A stretch of 64,000 nucleotides of DNA from JAXLWB01 sp046328715 (GTDB lineage Bacteria; Chloroflexota; Anaerolineae; Caldilineales; Caldilineaceae), in contig JAXLWB010000024.1 in the NCBI GenBank assembly GCA_046328715.1, forward strand, positions 1 to 64,000, in the 5' to 3' direction. The notes beneath the pieces are model-generated. The model had not been told where the DNA came from, ran no database searches, and worked only from the letters and a program-made list of their open reading frames with translations. The position numbers and the translations under genes are program-made. The stretch's first letter is position 1, and each line of letters begins with the position of its first letter. Below are positions 7,607 to 17,300 of this stretch, piece after piece.

Positions 7607-10600
7607 CTAAAAATCTGCTCGCACACATTGCGCCGAGGTGGGCTGCGAATTGTTGTTGCGCGAGGCGTAGGTCGTGCTGATCTTGAGTTCGATGTCGGTC
7701 AACTGCTGCAAATCCAGGTCGGGCAGAATGCCATTGGGCGAACCAGCGTTGATCACTACCTGCCAACCATTCGATGCCAGTGGGCGACCGAGGAAGGCGG
7801 GGGTGCTAAAGCCGGGGCTACCATTGCCTTTAGCACCGTTGATGTCGGCGTTGAAGATGCCCGTCACCAGATCGGTGGGTTGATTGGATGGGAATTCCAG
7901 ACCCAACATCGCCGCCGGTGGAATCAATCGGTAATCGAAGAGACAGCCAGCAAAGGAGGTCAATCCAACCTGTCCACTTTGGCTGACACGTACCTGGCGA
8001 TAGCCTAAAGTGCCGCTCTGTGCCGAAACCAGATTGAGCCCAAAGCCATCGCTCGCCGGCTTGGGCTGTCCGATGCCTGCCAGCTTGTGCAGCCAGTAGA
8101 AGTCATAACCCTGTGTCACCACCTGCCCGATCAAGCCATTAGTGGCGGAGGAAGTGGTGAAACTAAAGACTAGTGTCGGCTTGCCGTCGCTGCCGAGGAT
8201 CGTGTTTTGGGCGATCCATTGGTGGAAGCGTTTGGTGCGTTCGCTTTGCAGATTGGCATCGGCTATCCCTTGCCCCTTGAGGAAGGTGTCAGTTAGGCCT
8301 AGCAGATGTTGCGCTACCGAAATGGTCAAGTCCAGTTGGTTGGTCTCGGCATCTTTCACCGCACCCGGTAAGTTCGTCACGGCTGTATCCAAATCCTGCA
8401 AGAATTTGAGGATATCGTTGGCCGTGCGCGCTTTGTAGATGTCGGAAATGCGAAAGTTGTTGGCGCTGAGGCGAGCCGTGTATTCGTATTCAGCGCGGCG
8501 TGCTGCCAGATAAGCTAAGCGTGCGGCAAGTTCCAATTGGGTAGCCAACTCTAGCCGTCGTGAATCGCGCACCATACGATAGCTCGGATCGTTGGCGGGC
8601 AGCGCCGTGGTATAGGCATGTTCACGCTTAGACTGATAGACGTCGTGCCCGGTCTGGCCTACCACGCCGTTGAACTGGGTCAACATCGATTGATATTGCT
8701 GCACGGCGATGTCGATCTCACCCTGTGCTTCAGCCATGTCGTAGAAGAGATTGCGCACCACCGCCTCGGAATTGGCATCCTCGATCTCCATGTCGTGGGC
8801 GGCCTGACGCAAGATTTGTGCCGGACGTAAGCCTGCCTCGACCACTGCGCCAGGGTGGAAGGTCACTTCGCCTGCACTGGTTACATCGACAAATTGGGCA
8901 GCGGCGATAATGGCCTCGAAGACCGAATTCTCCACCGCTGCGCCATAGAGCAAATTTTTTACCTTGATGTTGCGCATGGTTTCGGTGTTAGCGCGTTGGA
9001 CAATGTTGTCACGCTTTTTGATCGCCGCCTCCACCGCCAGCCAGGCTGTCCGCAAATCTTGTCGTGAGGTACGCATATCGCTGACGACGACCAACCAGTT
9101 GCTGCCGTCGGCTTTGGGGGGCAATCCATCGGTTGTGCGACTCATACAGGCGTCAAAGCTGTTGCTCTGAGGGTCGCACTCCTGGGTATGGGTAATCATG
9201 TCATCGATGCAGGCATACCACTCGGCGTCGCTGGTAAAGGCTTGCAGATCGCAGCCCACCTCGATCTGAATCTCATTGTCCACCTTGTTGTTGGTGGCAA
9301 GGATCGCCTTGCTCAGATCCTGCTGGTTGAGGTCGAAGACGCGCTCGGAGTTCTCGGTCTGTTGTTGGATTTGCAGTGCCAGATCGGCGGCATCTTTGGC
9401 CTGTTCCCACAGCCCTTTGTCGCTACTGCCAAAGGCGGTGTGATAGGGGCGGGCCGGGGTGAAGCGAATGTCGAAGCCAAAGATGTTGCGATTTTCACGC
9501 ATTTGTCGGGCCGCTTCACGGGTGTCGAGCATGGTCAACGCCATTTCGGCGACCAGCGTGCCGTCGGGGCGCGCACCTTTGGCTTTGCAACTGCTACCTG
9601 CCGGGTCAATCGCCGTCAGCCCCGCCATGCCGATCATCTTGACATAGGCTTCGGCTGATCCGCTACGATAGACTTCCTGCGCAGCGCTTTGGGCGCGGGC
9701 CACATCGTCGCCGGTGTTAATGTCCAAATAGCTGAGCCGGACACCGATCTGATGTTGGGCGCTCAATTTGCCTTCGTTGGCCTTTGAGAGCAGCGCCCAT
9801 TCGGATTGGGTGTAGAAGTCGGAAAGATAGCAGCCGCTGCCCAATCGATAACCGAACGCCTCGCTCAAGCCTTGCTGGGCCAGGTCGAATTGATACTTCG
9901 CGGCATCGAGCTTGGCGACTTCCTGTTTGACAAAGTTTTCACCGCCCAACAGCGCGCCAGCGCTGAAGTGCAGCCCCAGCGCATCGACCATAAATTGCTG
10001 GGCGAAGATCATGCGCAGATAGGCAGCCTCGCGCACACTTTGGCGCAGACGAGCCGCAAAATTGCACCAATCGATCACCGGATCGAGTACCTGGCCACTG
10101 TGTGTAGGGTCGGGCGGATTGGCGTTTTCGGGCTGGGCACAGAGTTTGGCTTTGTAATCGGCGTCAGCGCGCATACGATCTTCGGGGGCATAGACTGCTA
10201 GAAAGCCGTAGATCTCGCGTGCCCGGCGTAGGTCGGCGTCGGCGGCGTCGATGCGTTGCTGTAAGCTCAATTGCCCCAAGTCTGGATCCGTATAGGTGGC
10301 GCTGAAACCACTCTTTTCGTCAAAGTGGCGCACCAGATCGTTGAAGTTGTTAATTCCACGATAGGGCGAGATGTCCTGGCGAAATCTTGCGCTGCGTTCG
10401 AGCAGGCCGCGCGCTTCGACTTCGAGCACTTTGTAGTCGGGGTAGAGCAAGGGACCAGCCGGAAGCAAACCCGCTTGATCGACCACTGGCTTGGTCGGTG
10501 CGCCGTTGCTCAGTGCAACATTGAGTGTGCTTGACCGACCAACCAGGCCAAAGTTGGTCGAGCAAATGTCGCTGAAGTTGTTTTTGCCACAGGCAGCTTG

Positions 10601-10765
10601 TAGTTGGCGTTGTGAGAATAGTACAAGCCCAAGCATCGCTAGCCCAGCAACAATGCTCCCAACCCATTTTGTAGGTGCGGTTGCAAACCGCACATTGATA
10701 AATTTGGCTTTGGTGAATCGACCCAAGAAGTGCGGTTGCAAACCGCACCTACGAAAATTCTTCAT
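7607..10765 (-). CDS. Large secreted helical protein of unknown function
   Basis: A 1052-residue protein starting at the ATG at 10765 (AGGAGG about 6 bases upstream). A hydrophobic segment (SIVAGLAMLGLVLFS, about residues 36-50) followed by QLQAAC suggests a signal peptide or lipoprotein-like cleavage site. Its positively charged lead is unusually long because a palindromic repeat is inserted in frame (residues about 5-32). The remainder is mostly helical, with long coiled-coil-like stretches (ARLAYLAARRAEYEYTARL, about 760-780), and a more beta-like C-terminal 200 residues. No catalytic motif was recognised. It is flanked by exported proteins in the same operon, so a surface or extracellular structural role is the only inference. 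Confidence 0.75.
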   Translation of the reverse strand: MKNFRRCGLQPHFLGRFTKAKFINVRFATAPTKWVGSIVAGLAMLGLVLFSQRQLQAACGKNNFSDICSTNFGLVGRSSTLNVALSNGAPTKPVVDQAGLLPAGPLLYPDYKVLEVEARGLLERSARFRQDISPYRGINNFNDLVRHFDEKSGFSATYTDPDLGQLSLQQRIDAADADLRRAREIYGFLAVYAPEDRMRADADYKAKLCAQPENANPPDPTHSGQVLDPVIDWCNFAARLRQSVREAAYLRMIFAQQFMVDALGLHFSAGALLGGENFVKQEVAKLDAAKYQFDLAQQGLSEAFGYRLGSGCYLSDFYTQSEWALLSKANEGKLSAQHQIGVRLSYLDINTGDDVARAQSAAQEVYRSGSAEAYVKMIGMAGLTAIDPAGSSCKAKGARPDGTLVAEMALTMLDTREAARQMRENRNIFGFDIRFTPARPYHTAFGSSDKGLWEQAKDAADLALQIQQQTENSERVFDLNQQDLSKAILATNNKVDNEIQIEVGCDLQAFTSDAEWYACIDDMITHTQECDPQSNSFDACMSRTTDGLPPKADGSNWLVVVSDMRTSRQDLRTAWLAVEAAIKKRDNIVQRANTETMRNIKVKNLLYGAAVENSVFEAIIAAAQFVDVTSAGEVTFHPGAVVEAGLRPAQILRQAAHDMEIEDANSEAVVRNLFYDMAEAQGEIDIAVQQYQSMLTQFNGVVGQTGHDVYQSKREHAYTTALPANDPSYRMVRDSRRLELATQLELAARLAYLAARRAEYEYTARLSANNFRISDIYKARTANDILKFLQDLDTAVTNLPGAVKDAETNQLDLTISVAQHLLGLTDTFLKGQGIADANLQSERTKRFHQWIAQNTILGSDGKPTLVFSFTTSSATNGLIGQVVTQGYDFYWLHKLAGIGQPKPASDGFGLNLVSAQSGTLGYRQVRVSQSGQVGLTSFAGCLFDYRLIPPAAMLGLEFPSNQPTDLVTGIFNADINGAKGNGSPGFSTPAFLGRPLASNGWQVVINAGSPNGILPDLDLQQLTDIELKISTTYASRNNNSQPTSAQCVRADF
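10671..10752. repeat. Palindromic repeat unit inserted inside a coding sequence
   Basis: Two copies of the palindrome TGCGGTTGCAAACCGCA are arranged as mirror ends (GTAGGTGCGGTTG... and ...CACCTAC) around 40 bases. The outer bases GTAGGTGCGGTTG match the end of the MITE at 5921. The whole unit is translated in frame as the lead of the 1052-residue protein. Confidence 0.8.
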
Positions 10766-10846
10766 GATGCCTCCTATCCAGCAAAGTTGCAGGTTGCAAG
10801 GGCAGCTCACTCACAATCCGCAATCTGCAATTCTTGGCAATGTCCA

Positions 10847-12220
10847 TCACTTCACCGCCTGCATACCGGCGATGGCAAGGTTAGTAGACGACTCGGATGT
10901 TTTGGCAACCGTTTTGGGTGCACGGGCTGCCATCATCTCGTTGATCATATTGAGCGCTTCGCGTGGAACATAGGTGCCCACTTGCAGCCAAACCAGTAGC
11001 TTGCCATCTTTGGCTTGGTTCGAGCTTTGCAAGGCATAGCCGATGATCTGGCCCGCTTCGGTCGCTTTCATGGCAACTCCTGGCTTGCTGCTGCTGGTCA
11101 GCGGGTCGCCCGCCGCAATCGGTCCGTTTTCCAGTGAGAATTTGGTGGGCACGCGCCCGGCAATGGCGACAACCGTCTTGTTGTTGGTGATAAGGTGGCT
11201 GTTGTCGCCGGCGAAATAGCTCTTGCCCTCGTCGAAGACAAGGCCCGGGTTGGTGGAGACGACACCCACTAGTGCGCCTGAATCGCTTTGCGTGGCGCGG
11301 CGCACCGCTGGCACCGTACGATCTTCAGGGATTAAGACCATCAGATCGCCTGGCTCGCTGCGTTGGTCGGTGGCAAAGGTTTCCGCCACATCCTGGTTAC
11401 AATAGATCGCACTGAAAGAAGTCCACATAATGGGGTTGGTATAGCAGGTGCCATTGAAGCCGGGTGCATGGACAGTCCCTGCAAAATAGGCTCCGCCATC
11501 TGCGTTGGGGAATTTGAGCAGTTCAACATTTCCACCCGTATTCCAGAAGTGCCAAGCGCCGTCGGAACCGACATACATGCCAAAGGTGACATTGCCAGTG
11601 AGGTTCGACATGGTCATGCCTGCGCCATAGGTGGCGGCAGATGAGACGATCTGCAAGGCTGTGCTATCCGTAGCGCCGCGGTTGATGACGAGGTTGGTGG
11701 TTGTATTATTCAAGAGTTGATTGGCTGTTTGCGCAGTGTTGGCGATGCCGGCCTGCATGGCCCAGGGTACAGGAAAGAGTCGCTGGCGAGGCAGCATCTC
11801 TGGATCGGGAGCAACGGTAATGCCAATGTAGAGATTGGTGTTATCAAAGAGCGTGGGGCTGATCGGCTTGGCATCGCCAACGATCACACTGAAGTTGCCG
11901 TTGCGCACGACGGTGTTGGTGTAGGTTTCGCTGTGCAGAGCCGTGCCGCCGGTCACCGTGTTGTAGAGCTTCAGCGTCACGTTGTAGCTACCAGTGGCTA
12001 GGCTGCCGTCGGCCAGCCGCAGCGAACCCTGATAGCTGAAGGCGGTCGGGATGTTGGCGATATTAGCCTCGGCGGATTCGGCGAGTGGCGCGGTGGCGAC
12101 CATCTCCACACTTTTGGCTTGGGCTACCGGCGCACTGCTTTGTAGCCAGCCGATGGCGAGCAGCGTGGCGGCAAAGAGTAGCACCGAGGAAAGAAACAAC
12201 TTGAACTGGTGGTACTTCAT
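10847..12220 (-). CDS. Secreted protein with N-terminal FSYQG domain and C-terminal DVAETF domain, paralogue A
   Basis: A 457-residue exported protein; the ATG at 12220 has AGGAGG about 7 bases upstream. A signal peptide (LFLSSVLLFAATLLAIGWL, ending APVAQA) precedes a beta-sandwich domain of the common FSYQG.L..ADG..GSYNVTLKLY type (about residues 55-165). A C-terminal module (DVAETFATDQRSEPGD, VGVVSTNPG, AGRVPTKFS, GDPLTSSSKPGVAMKA; about 320-440) is typical of surface fibre or S-layer-associated proteins in environmental bacteria. No catalytic role is known to me. The ends are nearly the same as in the adjacent paralogue while the middle differs. Co-oriented with the rest of the secreted cassette. 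Confidence 0.8.
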   Translation of the reverse strand: MKYHQFKLFLSSVLLFAATLLAIGWLQSSAPVAQAKSVEMVATAPLAESAEANIANIPTAFSYQGSLRLADGSLATGSYNVTLKLYNTVTGGTALHSETYTNTVVRNGNFSVIVGDAKPISPTLFDNTNLYIGITVAPDPEMLPRQRLFPVPWAMQAGIANTAQTANQLLNNTTTNLVINRGATDSTALQIVSSAATYGAGMTMSNLTGNVTFGMYVGSDGAWHFWNTGGNVELLKFPNADGGAYFAGTVHAPGFNGTCYTNPIMWTSFSAIYCNQDVAETFATDQRSEPGDLMVLIPEDRTVPAVRRATQSDSGALVGVVSTNPGLVFDEGKSYFAGDNSHLITNNKTVVAIAGRVPTKFSLENGPIAAGDPLTSSSKPGVAMKATEAGQIIGYALQSSNQAKDGKLLVWLQVGTYVPREALNMINEMMAARAPKTVAKTSESSTNLAIAGMQAVK

Positions 12221-12337
12221 ACAGTGACCTCCTGAGCGTGAATGGGATTTGATAGACAATAGAATCGAGAAAGCTTTTAAGAAGCCGTCTGAAAGGCGCA
12301 TCTGCCAGGTTCTATTGAGTATCCAACTATCTGAACA

Positions 12338-13894
12338 TCACTTCCCTGCCTGCAACTTGGCCACCTGAGCAGAAAGTTCAGCGATCTGTATCTGTAAATC
12401 AGCGATGGAAAGTCCACCTGATTTGTCCGATGTTGTAACGATTGTTTTGGGGGCATAGGAGGCCATTATTTCGTTGAAGGTGTCGAGCGCGTCTTGGGGA
12501 ACATAGGTGCCGAGTTGCAGCCAGACCAGAAGCTTGCCATCTTTGGCATCCTTGGAACTTTGCATGGCGTAACCGATGATCTGACCTGCTTTGGTCGCTT
12601 TCATAGCAACTCCTGGCTTGCTGCTGCTGGTCAGTGGGTCACCGATGTTGATTGGACCATTTTCCAGCGAGAACTTGGTCGGCACACGCCCAACCATGGC
12701 GACGACGGTTTTCTTGTCCGTGATCAGGGTGCTGTTGTCGCCCGCCAGGAAGGTTTTACCCTCGTCGAAGACCAGACCCGGATTGCTAGAAACCACGCCA
12801 ACGATCATCTTTTCATACGGTTTGGCAGAGCGGCGCACACTGGTAATGGTGCGCTCACTGGGTACAAAGACCACTAGATCACCTGGCTCGGTGCGTTGCT
12901 CGCTGGCAAAGGTTTCGGCAACATCCTGGTTGCAGGTGATGAGAAGACCCACTGCACCTGGGTCGGAACCACACTTGCCATTGAACCCTTGACTCGCATA
13001 GACTTTGCCGAGCGCTGAAATATTACTGGCTGAAGAGATGTTGTTGTTTGAAATGATGCTGCCGATAACCTGAAGGTTGCTTTGCAACTGTGTATCACCA
13101 GAGACATAAAGGTTTTGCGTAGTGGCAATCGCGGTGTTGAAATGAGCTGTGCCATCGGAGTGAAAATATAAACGGGATGCGCCAGCCGTCTCGTCCACAA
13201 AGTGCCAAGCGCCATCTTGAGCTACATAGATGCCATAGGTGCGATTGGCTGTTGTGTTTTGAAAGCGGATGCCCGAACCCCAGCCCGGACCCGAAGAAGT
13301 TACTTTCAAGGCCCCTTCATTGGTCGTGCCTTTATCGATGATTAGACCGTTAATGGTGGCATCTTTCACTAGCGTAGTGGCAATTGCTGCGCTAGCAGCA
13401 TTGGTAGCGTTCAATGCCTGACTTGCCTGCACGGCCCAGGGTACAGGAAAGAGTCGCTGGCGGGGCAACATCTCCGGGTCGGGGGCAACGGTGACGCCAA
13501 TGTAGAGATTGGCATTGTCAAAGAGCGTGGGGCTGATAGGCTTGGCATCGCCGACGATCACGCTGAAGTTTCCGTTGCGGACGACGGTGTTGGTGTAGGT
13601 CTCGCTGTGTAGAGCCGTGCCGCCGGTCACTGCGTTGTATATCTTCAGCGTCACGTTGTAGCTACCAGTGGCTAGGCTGCCGTCGGCCAGCCGCAGCGAA
13701 CCCTGATAGCTGAAGGCGTTCGGGATGTTGGCGATATTGGTCGCAGCAGATTCGGCGAGTGGCGCGGTGGCGACCATTTCTACACTTTTGGCTTGGGCAA
13801 CCGGTGCACTGCCCTGCAACCAGCCGATGGCGAGCAGCGTGGCGGCAAAAAGTAGTGCTGAGGAAAGAAACAATTTGATCTGGTGAAACTTCAT
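12338..13894 (-). CDS. Secreted protein with N-terminal FSYQG domain and C-terminal DVAETF domain, paralogue B
   Basis: A 518-residue exported protein; the ATG at 13894 has AGGAGG about 8 bases upstream. It has the same signal peptide, FSYQGSLRLADG domain and DVAETFASEQRTEPGD...GDPLTSSSKPGVAMKA module as paralogue A. It carries a longer central part with a fibre-like run (LYVSGDTQLQSNLQVIGSI) and a short C-terminal coiled coil (IADLQIQIAELSAQVAKLQ), which suggests oligomerisation. It probably forms an extracellular fibre or sheath component; that is an inference from architecture. First of the large genes in the cassette, directly after the small protein and the SARP-type promoter. Confidence 0.8.
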   Translation of the reverse strand: MKFHQIKLFLSSALLFAATLLAIGWLQGSAPVAQAKSVEMVATAPLAESAATNIANIPNAFSYQGSLRLADGSLATGSYNVTLKIYNAVTGGTALHSETYTNTVVRNGNFSVIVGDAKPISPTLFDNANLYIGVTVAPDPEMLPRQRLFPVPWAVQASQALNATNAASAAIATTLVKDATINGLIIDKGTTNEGALKVTSSGPGWGSGIRFQNTTANRTYGIYVAQDGAWHFVDETAGASRLYFHSDGTAHFNTAIATTQNLYVSGDTQLQSNLQVIGSIISNNNISSASNISALGKVYASQGFNGKCGSDPGAVGLLITCNQDVAETFASEQRTEPGDLVVFVPSERTITSVRRSAKPYEKMIVGVVSSNPGLVFDEGKTFLAGDNSTLITDKKTVVAMVGRVPTKFSLENGPINIGDPLTSSSKPGVAMKATKAGQIIGYAMQSSKDAKDGKLLVWLQLGTYVPQDALDTFNEIMASYAPKTIVTTSDKSGGLSIADLQIQIAELSAQVAKLQAGK

Positions 13895-13960
13895 ACTAAG
13901 ACCTCCTAAGGTTGAAAGAGAGTAACGACAAATGACGGTAACCTGCCCATCGCTGACCAT

Positions 13961-14185
13961 TTACGTTGGCTTCTCTGTGTGAATCCCAGCGGCCTGGCCC
14001 GACCCACTCTTCTGTTCGGTGACTCCGATTTGTGTCCATAAAAATGTGACCAAATCTTCCAGGCAGACAAAGTGAAGGATCTCTTTGTCTTGCACGGATT
14101 GGATCGATGCATGCCAGCGCGCCTGTGGGCCGTCTTGCCAGAGGCGTAGCAGATAGGATTGGTAGAGTGCGTTGGATTTGTTCAT
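13961..14185 (-). CDS. Small conserved-looking protein (74 aa)
   Basis: Start at the ATG at 14185. The core SYLLRLWQDGPQARWHASIQ and LEDLVTFLW resembles small Chloroflexota proteins of the pattern SYLLRLWR..W.ASL..G....F..LE.L..FL, recalled from experience and not checked. No signal peptide or metal motif; likely a cytoplasmic alpha/beta peptide. It is the first gene after the divergent promoter with SARP-like direct repeats and so leads the secreted cassette. It may be a regulatory or chaperone-like partner. A larger in-frame start upstream (14353) would run through the promoter and is not favoured. Confidence 0.6.
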   Translation of the reverse strand: MNKSNALYQSYLLRLWQDGPQARWHASIQSVQDKEILHFVCLEDLVTFLWTQIGVTEQKSGSGQAAGIHTEKPT

Positions 14186-14216
14186 AACTTGCCTTTGCTT
14201 GTGCCTCCTGAAGCAA

Positions 14217-14248
14217 AGTATAATGTTCGGCATTACCAGAGCATTACC
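14217..14248 (-). promoter_or_regulatory. SARP-type promoter with 11-bp-spaced direct repeats
   Basis: On the minus strand two copies of GGTAATG (14242-14248 and 14231-14237) repeat with an 11-base period. The inner copy is exactly 8 bases from a TATACT -10 box (14217-14222). SARP regulators such as AfsR are known to bind heptamer direct repeats with this period and this distance to the -10. The complementary strand also offers TATAAT (14219-14224) with TTGCTT 18 bases upstream, so the site may be bidirectional and serve the regulator gene too. Confidence 0.6.
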
Positions 14249-14370
14249 AAATAAACTTGCTCTGTTTTTGAGCGCGACGTCCCCGGCACGGCGCGGAAAA
14301 TTGTGGTTACAATGAAGATTGTGAGCGCCATGCTGGGGACTTTTTTGGACCATCGTTTGTTTTGTACCCT

Positions 14371-17300
14371 ATGCATAGTTACCCGTTACGTTTTTTTGGT
14401 CCTGGCCTCGTTCTTGGTGCAGCAGGCCAACCACTTCCTCTTCGCTCACGCAAACAGCTCGCACTCCTTGCCTATCTGGCGACGGAACATACCATCGCCC
14501 ACAGCCGTGAAACGCTGATGGCCCTCTTCTGGCCGAATGAATCGACTGAAAGCGCCCGCAACAACCTGCGTGTTACCCTCTCCCGCCTGCGCGAGGTGAC
14601 CACAAAACTGGGTCCAACCCCAAAAGCCGAGTTGTTGGTCATTGACCGTAACAACGTGCAACTGCATGCTGCGTGGCTTGAGCGTTGTGACAGCAATCAC
14701 TTTCAGCGCCTGTTGGCCGAGACCCGTCAACATAGCCACACAAGCCGGGATCAATGTGCGGCTTGCCAGAGCAACTTGTTGGCTGCCGGTACACTCTATC
14801 AGGCGGATTTTATGGCCGGCTTTGGATTGGAGGATTGCCCCGAGTTTGAAGAGTGGCTGCTGGTACAACGCGAAAAGTTTCATGTTTTTGCCCTGGAGGC
14901 ATACGCCGATCTGGCGAACTACGCCGAAAACAAGGGCGATCTCGCCGCCGCCCGCCTCTTTGCCCAACGGCAGATCGAAATTGACCCGCTGCGCGAATCT
15001 CCCTATCGCCAATTGATGCGCATCCTGGCCAAAGCGGGCGAACGGACGGCAGCACTGGCCATCTTTGAGCGCTGCCGCACGTTGCTGCGCCAGGAACTCG
15101 GTCTGGATCCGGAAGCGGAGACGCTTTCTCTGCATTTGCAACTGCTCAATGCCGAAGGTTCTGGCCAAGGAAGCGCAGCCGACCCGTCCATCGACTCTTC
15201 CAATTCTGCTGGTTCTATTGTAGCCACACCCTACACCAATCTGCGTCATCCCCTGACGACCTTTATCGGGCGCGCGGAAGAACTGGAACAACTACAAAGC
15301 CGATTGGCGACTCGCACCTATCGCTTACTGAGCATCGTAGGCCCGGGTGGAATCGGGAAAACACGGCTGGCCATGCAGGTGGCAGCGCAGGCACTCAATC
15401 AATTTGCCGATGGTGTCTTTTTTGTTTCCTTGGCAAAGGTGGAGCGAGCTGAATCGATCCCGACTGCGATTGTCGAGGGGTTGCAGCTCTCATTGGCGGT
15501 CAGCTCCAAGAGTCCCAAAGAGCAACTGCTGAACATGATCGGCAATCGCCATCTGTTGTTGGTGCTGGACAACTTTGAACATTTGATGGATGGCAGTGAG
15601 CTGCTGGTGGAGCTCTTGCAGCATGCGCAAAATCTGACGGTGATGATCACATCACGGCAGCGCTTGAATCTGCATGTGGAGGATCTCTTTGAACTGCAAG
15701 GGCTATCAACGCCGCAGAGAAGCGATGATAGGGAGGCCAGTCAGTATCCTGCCGTTCAACTCTTTCTCGACCGTGCCAATCGCATCGCCAAACAGCTCAA
15801 ATTTGGTGCAGAGCAGCTTTCCGCGGTCGTGCAAATTTGCCAACGGGTCGAAGGCTTTCCCCTGGCGATTGAACTGGCTGCCGCCTGGTTGCGCGAAATG
15901 AATTGCCAGGAGATCGTGGCTGAACTGGGGGCTGGCTTGCAGCGCTTGGCCACTACCCTGCAGGATGTGGCCCCCGAACATCGTAGCTTGCGTGCGGTCT
16001 TTGATACTTCATGGCGTTTGCTCAGCCGCCAAGAGCAAAAAACATTGACACAACTTGTCATCTTTCGCGGCAGTTTTAGTGCGGAAGCGGCGGGCGCAGT
16101 TGCAGAGGCATCGCCTGCTATCTTGAGCGAGCTGCGCAACAAATCGCTGCTGCGTTACGTTAGCTCACAACGCTACGATATGCACGCCCTGGTTCATCAA
16201 TTTTCTGCCGAAGTACTTGCCAGCGAACCTGCCACAATCCAAGCGGTGCGCAGGCACCATGCCCACTACTTTATGAACCTGTTGGCGACACAGGCCGTGG
16301 CGCTGGATACCCGTCAGGCAGGCGTAGTCGCGACCAAGCTTCAGCCCGATTGGGAAAATATTGTGCTAGCCTGGCAATGGTCAAGTGAGCAACCGGAATT
16401 GGGCGATTTGCATGCTGCCTTGGATGGGTTGGTGCGCTTTGGCAACTTGCGCAGCCTCTTTCAGGAGACGCAGATGCTCCTGGAGCAATCGATTCGACGA
16501 CTGGAAGGTTTGCAAACATCGCTGGCGGACGATCCGCAACGACAGTTGCTGCTCTGCCGACTCTCTACCCAGCGCGCCTACTTTGCTGGGCAGCGTGGAC
16601 TTGCCAATACGCAACAGCTTGCTCAGCACGCATTGGCACTGGCAAAGCAGATTGGTAGCCACTCCGAGATCATCAGCAACTACCTGATTCAAGCTTCCGC
16701 CTTTGAAGTAGCTGCCGATTTTGAACAAGCCAGACAACTGGCGGAACAAGCACTGGCAATGGCACAGGCGGACGGTTTTGAATTGCAGCAGGGCGACTGT
16801 TTTGATTTGCTTGGCATCATTGCCCTAGAAGTGGGCCAATTTGATCGGGCCAGTGATCTGTTTCACCGCGTATTGGCGATCCATGAGCGAACCGGCAGGC
16901 TAGAGCAGAGAAGCCGAACTGCCATTGGCTTGCTGGGCAGCATAGCAACGGAACAGGAGCGTTATGATGTGGCGCTGAATTACAAACAACGCTATCTTGA
17001 AAGTTGCCAGGAGATGGATGACCCGCGCAACACCGCCCATGCGTTGCAAGGATTGAGCTTCCTCTGGTCGCGGCTAGGGGCCTATGAAAAATCGTTGGAA
17101 ACGGCAACGCAGAGTGTGGCGCTGACCAGCATCATTGGCGATCGAGAAATCAAAAGCCTAGCTCTCCATACCAAAGCTTGGGCCTACCGTCACTTAGGGC
17201 AATTGTCCGAGTCGCTGGAGTGTGCCAGTCAAGCCGTTGCCTTGGCACGGGATGTCCACGCCACCTTGGCGCTGGCCTACGCCCTGGGACAGCTTGCCGA

